From Halieaceae bacterium (GTDB lineage Bacteria > Pseudomonadota > Gammaproteobacteria > Pseudomonadales > Halieaceae): a DNA stretch of 44,944 bases. Made by a program: the position numbers and the translations under genes. Shown piece by piece: positions 17,115-25,270 of this stretch (the first letter of the stretch is position 1; each line of letters begins with the position of its first letter). The DNA lies in the NCBI GenBank assembly GCA_018657645.1, contig JABHWT010000273.1, positions 1-44,944 of the forward strand, read 5' to 3'. The notes under the pieces were generated by a model that was not told the DNA's origin, searched no databases, and saw nothing but the letters and a program-made list of their open reading frames with translations.

Positions 17115-18374
17115 ATGCCAACCCAAACAGACGTCGTAATTATCGGCGCCGGCTCTGCTGGTTTGTCAGCTGCCAAAGAGCTTACCACACAAGGAATTTC
17201 ATTCATCTTGGTAGAGGCCTCCCATCGCATCGGTGGTCGTGCTTACAGTGAAGAAATTGCCCCTGATGTTTGGTTTGATTTGGGCTGTGCTTACTTGGTC
17301 TCTGGACCCGATGCGGAGAAGCATATTGACGAAAGCAATCCCTTTATAGACTTTGCAAAAAAGCAGGGTGCTTTTATCGAGCAATATCAATACGACGCGC
17401 ACTACAATTTTGACGGCCAGGCTCTAGATGATCTCGAGAAGAAAGAGCAGGATAAATTCTACAAAGAGTGTGAAGACGCAATACGGAGCTCAGTTTCTAG
17501 TGGTGATGATTGCGCTATTAGCGAAATCGTTGATCTCGAAGATCCCTATGCGAAACCCTACATGGACATGATGGCTGTGACTGCCCCTAAAGATCTTGAC
17601 GAGGCATCGGCAGCTGATTTTTTTCACAAAGTCGAAGAACATGTAACGTTCAACGCTCTACGCGGCTATGGAAATTTAGTCGCGCATTGGGGCAGCGACA
17701 CTAAGGTTTCATTAGACACAAAGGTGGAAAGTGTCGATTGGTCGGGTGGAGATATTCTTGTAAAAACCATTAAAGGATCAATACGAGCTCGCTGTATAAT
17801 AAGCACAGTATCCAATGGGATATTAGCCGCGCAGCAAATTCACTTTAATCCACGATTACCCGACTGGAAAATGGAAGCTGTTCAGGGCGTGCCCATGGGT
17901 GCCGAAAATAAAATCGGGGTGCATTTTACCAAGGATGTCTTTGGCCCCGAGGCTGGCGGCTATTATCAGGCCTGGTCCAGTAAAGCACAGGGAGCCTACG
18001 TAGATGTAAATCTAATGTCTACAAATGTCGTTACGGTCTTCATGGGCGGGCGATTCAGTATCTGGATGGAAAAACAAGGCCCGCAAGCGGCTCACGAGTT
18101 TGCCGTCGACCGTATCGCAGACATATTTGGTAATGATATTCGCAAATCAGTTGGTCGTTCCATTAGTACCGCCTGGGTCACAGAGCCCTGGACATTGGGC
18201 TCTTACGCCTGTGCGTTACCCGGTCAATTTCATCAACGTGAATTGCTGCCGCGTGCCATTGATGGCAGATTATTTTTTGCCGGAGAGGCAACTGCCCGTG
18301 CTAACGGTACGTGCAATGGTGCATATTGGTCAGGGGTTCGTGCCGCCCGTGAAGTAGCAGAAGTGATAAACTGA
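17115..18374 (+). CDS. FAD-dependent amine oxidase / NAD(P)-FAD oxidoreductase
   Basis: The 419-residue flavoprotein has the dinucleotide-binding start VVIIGAGSAGLSAAKEL (residues 7-23), the second FAD motif EASHRIGGRAYSE, and the C-terminal FAD contact FFAGEATARANGTCNGAYW typical of monoamine-oxidase-like enzymes. AAGG lies about ten bases before the ATG. There is no signal peptide. It could oxidise an amine, a polyamine or a hydroaromatic substrate; none can be chosen from sequence. The stop at 18372-18374 is followed immediately by repeat DNA. Confidence 0.88.
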   Translation: MPTQTDVVIIGAGSAGLSAAKELTTQGISFILVEASHRIGGRAYSEEIAPDVWFDLGCAYLVSGPDAEKHIDESNPFIDFAKKQGAFIEQYQYDAHYNFDGQALDDLEKKEQDKFYKECEDAIRSSVSSGDDCAISEIVDLEDPYAKPYMDMMAVTAPKDLDEASAADFFHKVEEHVTFNALRGYGNLVAHWGSDTKVSLDTKVESVDWSGGDILVKTIKGSIRARCIISTVSNGILAAQQIHFNPRLPDWKMEAVQGVPMGAENKIGVHFTKDVFGPEAGGYYQAWSSKAQGAYVDVNLMSTNVVTVFMGGRFSIWMEKQGPQAAHEFAVDRIADIFGNDIRKSVGRSISTAWVTEPWTLGSYACALPGQFHQRELLPRAIDGRLFFAGEATARANGTCNGAYWSGVRAAREVAEVIN

Positions 18375-18418
18375 GTTTTCTGGGGACAGTTTTCTGGGGA
18401 CAGAGTTTTCTGGGGACA
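18375..18418 (+). repeat. Three 14-bp direct repeats (gttttctggggaca)
   Basis: Units are at 18375-18388, 18389-18402 and 18405-18418. The last runs into the left arm of the adjacent REP-like palindrome. They look like slippage copies of the repeat edge. Confidence 0.85.
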
Positions 18419-18459
18419 GTGCACCGAATGCAAGTACTGAAGTTAAGTGCACTGTCCCC
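18412..18459. repeat. REP-like palindrome, copy 2
   Basis: GGGGACAGTGCAC and GTGCACTGTCCCC form perfect 13-bp arms around a 22-base centre (cgaatgcaagtactgaagt…). The right flank ggaatgcccggaatgcc is shared with copy 3. Confidence 0.9.
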
Positions 18460-18481
18460 GGAATGCCCGGAATGCCTCTGC

Positions 18482-19963
18482 TCAGCTGTGTTCCAGTTCA
18501 GCCACAAAATCACGCTTGAGGGTTCGAGCAGACATCATGAAGCAGGCGGCAGCCAGGATGAACCAGCACACGGTCACTGCCATTGCCTGTTTCAACCCAG
18601 TCGAGTTCGCCTCTGTGCAGATCGCCTGCTGGGCTTCGTCTAACCCCGAGTCTTTAGCCAGGCACAATGCCGGGCTCAGTTCACTTGCAAAACCGCTGGC
18701 GTCTAACTGAGAGATCATGAAGAAATCGCTCATAAAACCAACAAAATAGGGGCCGATGCCGTTTCCGATTAGCGATACAAGAATGAGTAGAGTCGCGATT
18801 GCCGTTGCCCGTGAACGGTGGCTGACGACACCTTGGCCGATATTGTACTGGGCGCCCAGGTAGGCGTAGTGGCACATCGCGCCAATGCCCCAAAACAAGA
18901 ATATGAGTTTCAGGTCATCCAGATAAAAAGCACCGATATACGCAGGAACGGCGATTAGCAATCCAACGGCCGGAACCCAGGCTACCGCAGTTGGCCAGCG
19001 TGGTGTGAGCTTCTCGGTAATATAACCGCCTAGAAAAGTACCTATTGCAGCGAGGAAGGACAGCGGTGCGCCAAAATTGATGGCGGCGTCTCGTACTTCC
19101 AGGCCGTGCTCACGCTGCAAAAAAGGTGCCTGAAAACTGACCAGGCCGTAGCCCACAAAGGCGACTAAGGAGGCTCCGACAGCCATCCACCAGAAAGAGG
19201 GCTTACCCTTCAGTTCCTGAAACGCTTCGCTCCAGTGAATCCGGGCTTGCGGTGTTGAGCGGTGCAGATCAGAATAGCCTCTGGGCGGCTCTTTGATGGT
19301 CATCAGAACAATCAGGGCGATCACTACGCCGGGCACACCAACGACGACAAACGCAATGCGCCAGCCTTCTATACTGGCCCAATCCAGTGCTGAGAATAAA
19401 CCGCCCAGTCCAATGCTTGATACCCATGCACCGATATCGGAACCGTGCATTTGTGCAATAGGGCCGCCAAATACATTTGCTAACACACCACCGAGTGTTA
19501 CCCCCATGGAGTAAACGCCCAATGCTGTAGCGCGCTTCCTGGCGATGAAATAGTCGCCAATGATGGAGTTGGCGGGTGGGGTACAGCCCGCTTCACCCAC
19601 AGCCACGCCGATTCTGAAGAATAACAGCGTCAAAAACCCGGCGGCGAATCCGCACAGGGCTGTCATGATCGACCACAAGATAATGCAGATGGTTATAATT
19701 TTAACGCGGTTCGATCGATCCGCCCATAGTGCAATCGGCAGGCCCATAACGGCATAAAAAATAGCAAACGGAGGGCCGTAGAGCAGCCCCCATTGAGAGT
19801 CGGTCAGGCCAAAAGATGTGATTATGGGCTGAGCAACAACGGCTATCAGCGTGCGATCGACAAAATTAAGTGTGTACACAAGCATGAGCAACAGGAGCAC
19901 ATAGTGTCTATAGCCAGAAGTGCCAAAGCCGGTGAGATGCCCATTTTTCAAAGTGCTGTTCAT
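18482..19963 (-). CDS. MFS transporter, Spinster-like
   Basis: The 493-residue inner-membrane carrier has about 12 hydrophobic segments. Its ATG has AGGTGAG seven bases upstream. The N-terminal pattern (LNFVDRTLIAVVAQPI, then GVAVGEAGCTPPANSIIGDYF) is typical of Spinster-type MFS carriers, which are frequent in marine gammaproteobacteria and sphingomonads beside catabolic genes. The cytoplasmic A-motif reads GLPIALWADRSNRVK. It probably takes up a small organic substrate or exports a product; specificity is unknown. It converges on the FAD oxidase gene, with the REP palindrome between them. Confidence 0.92.
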   Translation of the reverse strand: MNSTLKNGHLTGFGTSGYRHYVLLLLMLVYTLNFVDRTLIAVVAQPIITSFGLTDSQWGLLYGPPFAIFYAVMGLPIALWADRSNRVKIITICIILWSIMTALCGFAAGFLTLLFFRIGVAVGEAGCTPPANSIIGDYFIARKRATALGVYSMGVTLGGVLANVFGGPIAQMHGSDIGAWVSSIGLGGLFSALDWASIEGWRIAFVVVGVPGVVIALIVLMTIKEPPRGYSDLHRSTPQARIHWSEAFQELKGKPSFWWMAVGASLVAFVGYGLVSFQAPFLQREHGLEVRDAAINFGAPLSFLAAIGTFLGGYITEKLTPRWPTAVAWVPAVGLLIAVPAYIGAFYLDDLKLIFLFWGIGAMCHYAYLGAQYNIGQGVVSHRSRATAIATLLILVSLIGNGIGPYFVGFMSDFFMISQLDASGFASELSPALCLAKDSGLDEAQQAICTEANSTGLKQAMAVTVCWFILAAACFMMSARTLKRDFVAELEHS

Positions 19964-20065
19964 TTGCCGCTCACCTTTTTTGCTTATTCTCTACGTGCCG
20001 AGGCGGAACGCTGTCGATGGCATGTTATTCGATTGAGATCTCCAGAGCCAACTGGGGTACTGCCA

Positions 20066-20185
20066 CTCATTAGCCACTCCCATCAACAGGATACAGGAAA
20101 ACAAGAGGTGTTCGCCCCAGAGGGGTAAATTAGCTGACCCTGGTCTTGTCTGCACTCCCGAATTTTCAATCGACGTACTACTCCC
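20066..20185 (+). repeat. Repeat C, copy 2 (longest)
   Basis: From 20113 (cgccccagaggggtaaatta) to 20185 it aligns over 73 bases without gaps to 29803-29875. Its upstream part (cattagccactccc…) aligns to 13160 onward. Confidence 0.8.
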
Positions 20186-20266
20186 GCATTTCGGGCATTT
20201 CGGGGACAGTGCACCGAATGCAAGTTACTGAAGTTAAGTGCACTGTCCCCGGAATGCCCGGAATGC
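20186..20266. repeat. REP-like palindrome, copy 3 with extended arms
   Basis: The perfect 13-bp arms (20202-20214 and 20238-20250) are extended outward by gcatttcgggcatttc and ggaatgcccggaatgc, which pair with two mismatches. This gives arms of about 29 bp around a 23-base centre. Confidence 0.9.
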
Positions 20267-20275
20267 CCCGGAGTG

Positions 20276-20437
20276 GGCTATGACCACAGCGGTTTTTGGG
20301 GTACCGTGGTGTGGCACGTCCCCGACCTGGGCATCACCATCGCCGCCGCCGCAACAGAAAGGGACGGTTACTATGGCCTGCTGAAACCGCTCATGGAACA
20401 AAGCATACAATTGTTGGCCGATAATGTTCAGCCCTGA
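20276..20437 (+). pseudogene. Beta-lactamase-family serine hydrolase, C-terminal remnant
   Basis: The frame reads GYDHSGFWGTVVWHVPDLG and continues to QSIQLLADNVQP and a TGA. It resembles the C-terminus of class-C beta-lactamase-like hydrolases (H-G-G-FWGT then an LxIA strand). The catalytic domains are missing and the 5' end abuts the REP palindrome directly. Confidence 0.65.
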
Positions 20438-20453
20438 CCAAGTGCCTACTTTT

Positions 20454-20596
20454 GGTGGGTACCACAGGCGGATTGCCTCACGACTGGCGGTGATGCCGCG
20501 CTCGGCCAGTAGGTCTTCAACATCCCGGTGGCTCAGATTGGAGCGATAGTAGAGCCAGACAGCACAACTTATGATATCTGGCGGGAATCTGTGGCG
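20454..20596 (-). pseudogene. IS6-family transposase N-terminal fragment
   Basis: On the minus strand the frame reads RHRFPPDIISCAVWLYYRSN and then LSHRDVEDLLAERG. This is the conserved N-terminal region of IS6/IS26-type transposases. About 47 codons remain. The DDE catalytic domain and both terminal repeats are absent. Confidence 0.75.
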
Positions 20597-20661
20597 TTTC
20601 TATGTGTTCATCCACCGATTCTAACAATTCCAGCGAGTTTATTTGGCAATACCCAATCCAT

Positions 20662-20767
20662 GGTTCTGCTTGGAGAGCTAGTAGCCAAGACCACACTATG
20701 TGGTTGTCTGCAGCCAGTTGTGTATACTAAATTGACTGAAAAGGTGGCGTTTATTCCCCTTATACTT
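20662..20767 (+). repeat. Repeat A, copy 1
   Basis: Blocks in order: ggttctgcttggag, gtggttgtctgcagccag, ttgtgtatact, attgactgaaaaggtggcg, ccttatactt. The agcgagtttatttggcaata scrap lies just upstream (20635). It lies ~250 bases before the CocE hydrolase start. Confidence 0.8.
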
Positions 20768-20797
20768 CAGACACTGATGTAGGTGGACAAAACAATC

Positions 20798-20923
20798 ATG
20801 GCGGATGCTGGATATGATTCGGTTTTTCCTAAACTACCAAGACGTATGATGAACCGTGCCATCGATAGTGGGTTGGGAGAAAAAGATGTTGGAGCTTTGA
20901 TTAGGACCTTGAGACCGAACTAG
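20798..20923 (+). pseudogene. Hydroxyisobutyrate-dehydrogenase-like C-terminal remnant
   Basis: The 41-codon frame (YDSVFPKLPRRMMNRAIDSG, then LGEKDVGALIRTL) resembles the C-terminal helices of 3-hydroxyisobutyrate / 6-phosphogluconate-type dehydrogenases. An in-frame stop lies 18 bases before the ATG and the NAD-binding domain is absent. Confidence 0.45.
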
Positions 20924-20969
20924 CGTTCGCTAGTACAATGTCGGTATCGACAACTTAAGGCGCCTCTGA

Positions 20970-20987
20970 ATAATGCCATGGCATTAT
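20970..20987. promoter_or_regulatory. Perfect 18-bp palindrome upstream of the CocE hydrolase
   Basis: ATAATGCCATGGCATTAT is exactly self-complementary and ends 27 bases before the GTG start. Its size and position suit a dimeric repressor's operator, but no regulator gene is adjacent. Confidence 0.4.
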
Positions 20988-21014
20988 CCATAGCTGCCGT
21001 AACGAGAGGAACCA

Positions 21015-23072
21015 GTGAAACTAAAACAAATTGCTAGTATATTAGCGCTCGGTCTGGCTCTGGTCGCTTGTTCACTGGAACCAACCCGCAATTACCAGAT
21101 CACCGAAGTCTGGATTCCAATGCCGGATGGCATCCGGCTGGCCGCAGACATCTACTGGCCAGCCGACGTTAGTGATAACGACCGGCGCCCAGTACTGTTG
21201 GAATACTTGCCATATCGCAAAGACGAGTCAAGGGCTCGAAATTACTCGCTGTACTCCTATTTTTTGGATCACGGCTACATCGTTGCGCGGGTAGACATGC
21301 GGGGTACCGGTAATAGTGAAGGAACGACCATCCCCTACGAATACTCGGACATAGAGCTCGACGACGGTGAAGTGGCGATAGACTGGTTATCACGCCAGAA
21401 ATGGTCCACCGGTAGCGTGGGTATGTTTGGTATCTCATGGGGCGGTTTCAATTCCATACAAATGGCCATGCGCAACCCTCCCGCTCTAAAAGCATTTGTT
21501 GCCGCGATGGCAACCGAGTATCTCTATCAGGAAGATGTTCACTATATGGACGGCATCATGCATACCGATTCTTGGATGATGAGCAATGACCTTTTTAACG
21601 CGCTTCCCGGTGCTCCAGATTTTACACTGAATGAGGAATGGGTAAAGAATCGCTTTAACGTGAAGCCAAGCGTCTATACCTATATGCATCAACAGCGTGA
21701 GGGACCGTTCTGGGACAGAGCATCTGCCCGCAACCAGTACGAGAAGATTAGAGTACCAGGGTACCACATTGGTGCATGGTATGATGGATATCGTAACAGT
21801 CTGCCGCGGATGCTGGAACATGTGCGAGCACCCCAAAAGGCGTTAATAGGACCCTGGGATCACGATCTTCCCCATAACGCCGTTCTCGCACCCCGAATCG
21901 AGTGGCGGCACGAAGCCGTACGCTGGTTTGATCACTGGCTGAAGGGTAAAGATACCGGCATGCTTAATGAACCGGATTTTGCGGTTTTTGTTCGGGACTA
22001 CCATCCGCCTGACCCTTCGCTTGAAGAGATCCCCGGCCATTGGCGATGGGAGGATGGCTGGCCAATCGAGCGGACTGAGCACAAGGAGTGGCTTCTCCAC
22101 GGTGATCATAGCCTTTCTACCGACCAGGCTGAAGAAACCATACACACAACCGCGTATAAACCTTCTATGGGCCTGGAGGGCGGCGGGCCGACCATGTGGT
22201 GGGGGAGCCTGATACCGGATCAGCAACCCATGGACGATGAAAGCCTAGTCTACGATAGCGCAATTCTGGATGCACCTCTTGAGATACTTGGCAGACCCGT
22301 GGCAAGGCTAAATGTGTCCACCGATGCGACGCGAGCGAACTGGGTTGTCAGAGTATCGGATGTAGCACCAGATGGGCTGGTAACTCAGGTTGCAGGCGCT
22401 GCCTTCAATGGTACCCACAGAAATTCAGCCCGCGAGCCAGACGACATCGTGCCGGATGAAGTGTTCCCACTGGAAATCAATCTGCACTTCACCTCCTGGG
22501 TATTTCCTAAAGGGCATCGCATCCGTGTCGCAATCAGCAACGCACAATGGCCGATGTTCTGGCCCTCCCCCCTACCCATGACGTCAACCCTCGCCATAGG
22601 AGGAGACAATGGTGCACGAATTGTATTGCCGGTCATACCGCCCGGCGAGGAGAGAGTACCCGACTTTAAGGTGCCCGAACCGGACCCAACACTGCCGGGT
22701 TATGAAACCCTGGACGCGGGAAACTCCACTGGCTACGCGGCGATAACAGCCATTAAAACCGATCCTGAAACGGGAGAATCCTATGGTTTTGCGACAAATA
22801 CGGGAGCCACACGCTTTCCATGGGGCATCCGGCGATTTGAAGAAGAAATAGAGCACAGAACGTCTGACAAGAATCCCTCACACACATCGGTGGCGGGGCG
22901 CTACAAGCTGGCTCTAGAACTTGACAGCCGGGTGCTCGATTTTGAAACCAATGTTGAGTTCACTAGCGATGAACGCAACTTCTATCTGAAGTTTCATCGC
23001 TGGGTGTTGGTTAATGGTGAACTCTATAAGGAGAAAACCTGGGAAGAGGCGATACCCAGGGATTTTCAATGA
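21015..23072 (+). CDS. CocE/NonD family hydrolase, lipoprotein
   Basis: The 685-residue protein starts with GTG after GAGAGGA. Its lipoprotein signal ends ALVAC (Cys19). The N-terminal alpha/beta-hydrolase domain of the X-Pro dipeptidyl-peptidase/cocaine-esterase class shows DMRGTGNSEG, the nucleophile GISWGGF (Ser141), the acid region GAWYDGYRNSL and the histidine in GPWDHDLPHN. The C-terminal third is a beta-sandwich PepX_C domain (RLNVSTDATRANWVVRVSDV, FPKGHRIRVAISNAQWP). Such enzymes hydrolyse esters or amides of varied acids. As an envelope lipoprotein it would act outside the cytoplasm. The remnants just upstream indicate that its present promoter region was assembled recently. Confidence 0.92.
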   Translation: MKLKQIASILALGLALVACSLEPTRNYQITEVWIPMPDGIRLAADIYWPADVSDNDRRPVLLEYLPYRKDESRARNYSLYSYFLDHGYIVARVDMRGTGNSEGTTIPYEYSDIELDDGEVAIDWLSRQKWSTGSVGMFGISWGGFNSIQMAMRNPPALKAFVAAMATEYLYQEDVHYMDGIMHTDSWMMSNDLFNALPGAPDFTLNEEWVKNRFNVKPSVYTYMHQQREGPFWDRASARNQYEKIRVPGYHIGAWYDGYRNSLPRMLEHVRAPQKALIGPWDHDLPHNAVLAPRIEWRHEAVRWFDHWLKGKDTGMLNEPDFAVFVRDYHPPDPSLEEIPGHWRWEDGWPIERTEHKEWLLHGDHSLSTDQAEETIHTTAYKPSMGLEGGGPTMWWGSLIPDQQPMDDESLVYDSAILDAPLEILGRPVARLNVSTDATRANWVVRVSDVAPDGLVTQVAGAAFNGTHRNSAREPDDIVPDEVFPLEINLHFTSWVFPKGHRIRVAISNAQWPMFWPSPLPMTSTLAIGGDNGARIVLPVIPPGEERVPDFKVPEPDPTLPGYETLDAGNSTGYAAITAIKTDPETGESYGFATNTGATRFPWGIRRFEEEIEHRTSDKNPSHTSVAGRYKLALELDSRVLDFETNVEFTSDERNFYLKFHRWVLVNGELYKEKTWEEAIPRDFQ

Positions 23073-23087
23073 AACGCATACAACTAG

Positions 23088-23216
23088 CGGCTTGATCAGG
23101 AATTCGGGGTGGTGGTTGTCAGTAATGCCGTAGCGGATTTCTCTCCGGAGTATGCACAGGCGGTATTGACTAATACGCTTCACTGTTGGAAAAGCCGCTT
23201 TTCGCAGAACAGATAA
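23088..23216 (+). pseudogene. Isochorismatase-like hydrolase C-terminal remnant
   Basis: An open frame without start, from after a TAG at 23085 to a TAA at 23214-23216, reads RLDQEFGVVVVSNAVADFSP and then EYAQAVLTNTLHCW. This resembles the last strand and helix of cysteine hydrolases (VVVVSDAVADFSPExH). It lies between the CocE and carboxymuconolactone-decarboxylase-like genes. Confidence 0.5.
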
Positions 23217-23236
23217 TCCGTCATTGGAATTGAAGT

Positions 23237-23851
23237 ATGCAAAAATTACTTAGTCTATTGTTGTTCTCGTTGTTAGTTATGCCTGGCGTTGTACAGTCGG
23301 CTGAACCGATGATTGCACCATTGAATGAAGAGTTGTGGACGCTGGAGCATAAAGCGATATTTTATGCTCTGAACTATGTGGATGAAGATGATAAAGCGCC
23401 GATCAATATAATTTCCACGATAGCCCATGACTCCGCTTTGTTGAGGGTATTTTTGCCAATGGCTACCAAGCTTGGCTCTACCACCAAAATTGATGCGCGA
23501 GAGCTTGAACTATTGGCGTTACGAACGGCCTGGCGGGCAAAGTCAGTGTATGAATGGGAGCATCATTATTCTTCGGGTTTAAAGGCGGGTCTAAGTCAAT
23601 CGGAGATGGCGTTGTTGCGTACAGAAAAGCCTGATGCAGGATTCGGTATACGGGATTTATTGCTAATTCAAACGGCCGATGAATTAGTGGCGGGCACTCA
23701 GCTTGGTGCTGATACGATGACTAGGCTAATGAAAGAATACACTGAAGCTGAGGTCATAGAAATTATATTTATTGTTAATCAATACAATGGTTTGAGCAAA
23801 TTTGCCAATAGTGTAGGTGTGCAGCTTGAGCCTGGCTACGTTAGGCAGTAA
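23237..23851 (+). CDS. Carboxymuconolactone decarboxylase (AhpD-like) family protein, exported
   Basis: The 204-residue protein has an N-terminal signal peptide (cleavage near VVQSA), unusual for this mostly cytoplasmic family. The core contains the family pattern: residues ~85-130 with ARELELLALRTAWRAKSVYE, then WEHHYSSGLKAGLS. The redox CxxC of AhpD is absent, so it belongs to the CMD side. The start has a weak GGAATTGAAG site. Its last ~12 codons and stop are duplicated as a fragment at 37297. Between a CocE hydrolase and a P450, it fits a catabolic context; the exact reaction is unknown. Confidence 0.8.
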   Translation: MQKLLSLLLFSLLVMPGVVQSAEPMIAPLNEELWTLEHKAIFYALNYVDEDDKAPINIISTIAHDSALLRVFLPMATKLGSTTKIDARELELLALRTAWRAKSVYEWEHHYSSGLKAGLSQSEMALLRTEKPDAGFGIRDLLLIQTADELVAGTQLGADTMTRLMKEYTEAEVIEIIFIVNQYNGLSKFANSVGVQLEPGYVRQ

Positions 23852-23968
23852 CAAGTGATGCATTGCTTCAGCGGGCTTTCCTCCGTTTCGGGCTCACCTC
23901 GTGTTGGAAAAGACTGAAGCTAGCCTTTTTCGAGCCAAAAAGATAAAGTCTTATCGTCTAATCAATAA

Positions 23969-25186
23969 TTGGTAACACTGGTGATAGAAAAGTCCAAACC
24001 AATCGATACCCAGCTATCTAACCCGGAAAATTTTTTAGCTGGTATCCCGCACCATATTCTTGCCCCCCTGCGAAAAAACAACCCCGTTATCTGGTCTACC
24101 GATGCCTTTGGCAATGGCTTTTGGTCCATCACTAAATATGATGATATCGTCGCCGTGAACAGGAACGCAGAAGTCTTTTCTTCCGCCGAGGGTATTATGG
24201 CCTTTCCTGGCACTACCCTGGGACCGGGCAAACCAACAATGCTAATGGAGATGGATGATCCAGAGCATCTCCTCAATAGAAAATTGATAAACCGAGCCTT
24301 TACATTAAAACAGATCAATCAGCTCGAACCCTCTATGCGAAAAGTATGTAGAGAGACCATTGACAGCGTTAAATACCTGGGCCGTTGTGATTTTGTACAC
24401 GATATTGCCGCAGCAGTGCCTATGCGGGTTATTACCCAGCTGATTGGCAACCCAGTTGAGGATGAAGATTATCTGGTAGCACTCAGTGATCGTGTCAATG
24501 CGGTGGGTGATACTGGCCCGGTGATGGACGCCATCGAGGAGGTTTTTCAATACGCTCGCGCCATCGCCAAACTAAAATCCAGGTCAGCCCCGACAACCGA
24601 AAAGGATATGAGCGATATATTACTTAGCGCTGATATCGATGGTCAGAAGTTGTCAGATATCGAGTATGAGTTGTTCTTTTTGCTGCTATTAGTAGCGGGT
24701 AACGAGACCACTCGCACTGCTATATCAAACGGGATTCTGGGTTTTATCAATAACCCGTCACAATGGAAAATGTTGCAGAGCGACCCATCGTTGATGGAAA
24801 GCGCCATAGAAGAAGTACTGCGCTGGTCCACTCCCGCACTTTATATGGCGAGAACAGCAACCCGAGACACGAAAATTGGGGACCAAAAAGTTGCGGCGGG
24901 AGAAAAAGTTGTTATGTGGTACTGCTCCGCACATTTTGATGAAGATGCTATTCAAGATCCAATGAAGTTTGATATCACTCGTAAGCCTGGCAAACAAATT
25001 TCTTTTGGCGGTGGTGGCATCCACTATTGCCTCGGAGCCAATCTGGCATTACTGGAGCTCAGGGTTTTACTCGAAGAATTACTCAGCACTTTTAAACAAT
25101 TTGAACTCGATGGCACGACTAGCTATCTGCGATCAAACTTTTCCAATGCTATTGTGACCCTCCCGATTAAATTTGAGCTTCTATAG
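23969..25186 (+). CDS. Cytochrome P450
   Basis: The 405-residue soluble bacterial P450 hydroxylates an unknown substrate using electrons from ferredoxin partners not present here. The I-helix motif AGNETTR lies near residue 240, the ExxR helix in EEVLRWSTPA, and the heme loop FGGGGIHYCLGAN puts the heme thiolate at Cys354. Sequence style (PENFLAGIPHH…, FSSAEGIMAF) recalls CYP families acting on steroids or long-chain acids in actinobacteria and marine gammaproteobacteria. The start is uncertain: an in-frame stop at 23966 leaves only TTG 23969, CTG 23978 or GTG 23981, and none has a good ribosome binding site. Confidence 0.92.
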   Translation: MVTLVIEKSKPIDTQLSNPENFLAGIPHHILAPLRKNNPVIWSTDAFGNGFWSITKYDDIVAVNRNAEVFSSAEGIMAFPGTTLGPGKPTMLMEMDDPEHLLNRKLINRAFTLKQINQLEPSMRKVCRETIDSVKYLGRCDFVHDIAAAVPMRVITQLIGNPVEDEDYLVALSDRVNAVGDTGPVMDAIEEVFQYARAIAKLKSRSAPTTEKDMSDILLSADIDGQKLSDIEYELFFLLLLVAGNETTRTAISNGILGFINNPSQWKMLQSDPSLMESAIEEVLRWSTPALYMARTATRDTKIGDQKVAAGEKVVMWYCSAHFDEDAIQDPMKFDITRKPGKQISFGGGGIHYCLGANLALLELRVLLEELLSTFKQFELDGTTSYLRSNFSNAIVTLPIKFELL

Positions 25187-25270
25187 GTACCGGCAAATTT
25201 AATTTTTTTGACCGACGACAGAACGGCCCTGGTCTACCGCTCTCCATGGGTAATGCTGCTTGCCGTAGCA

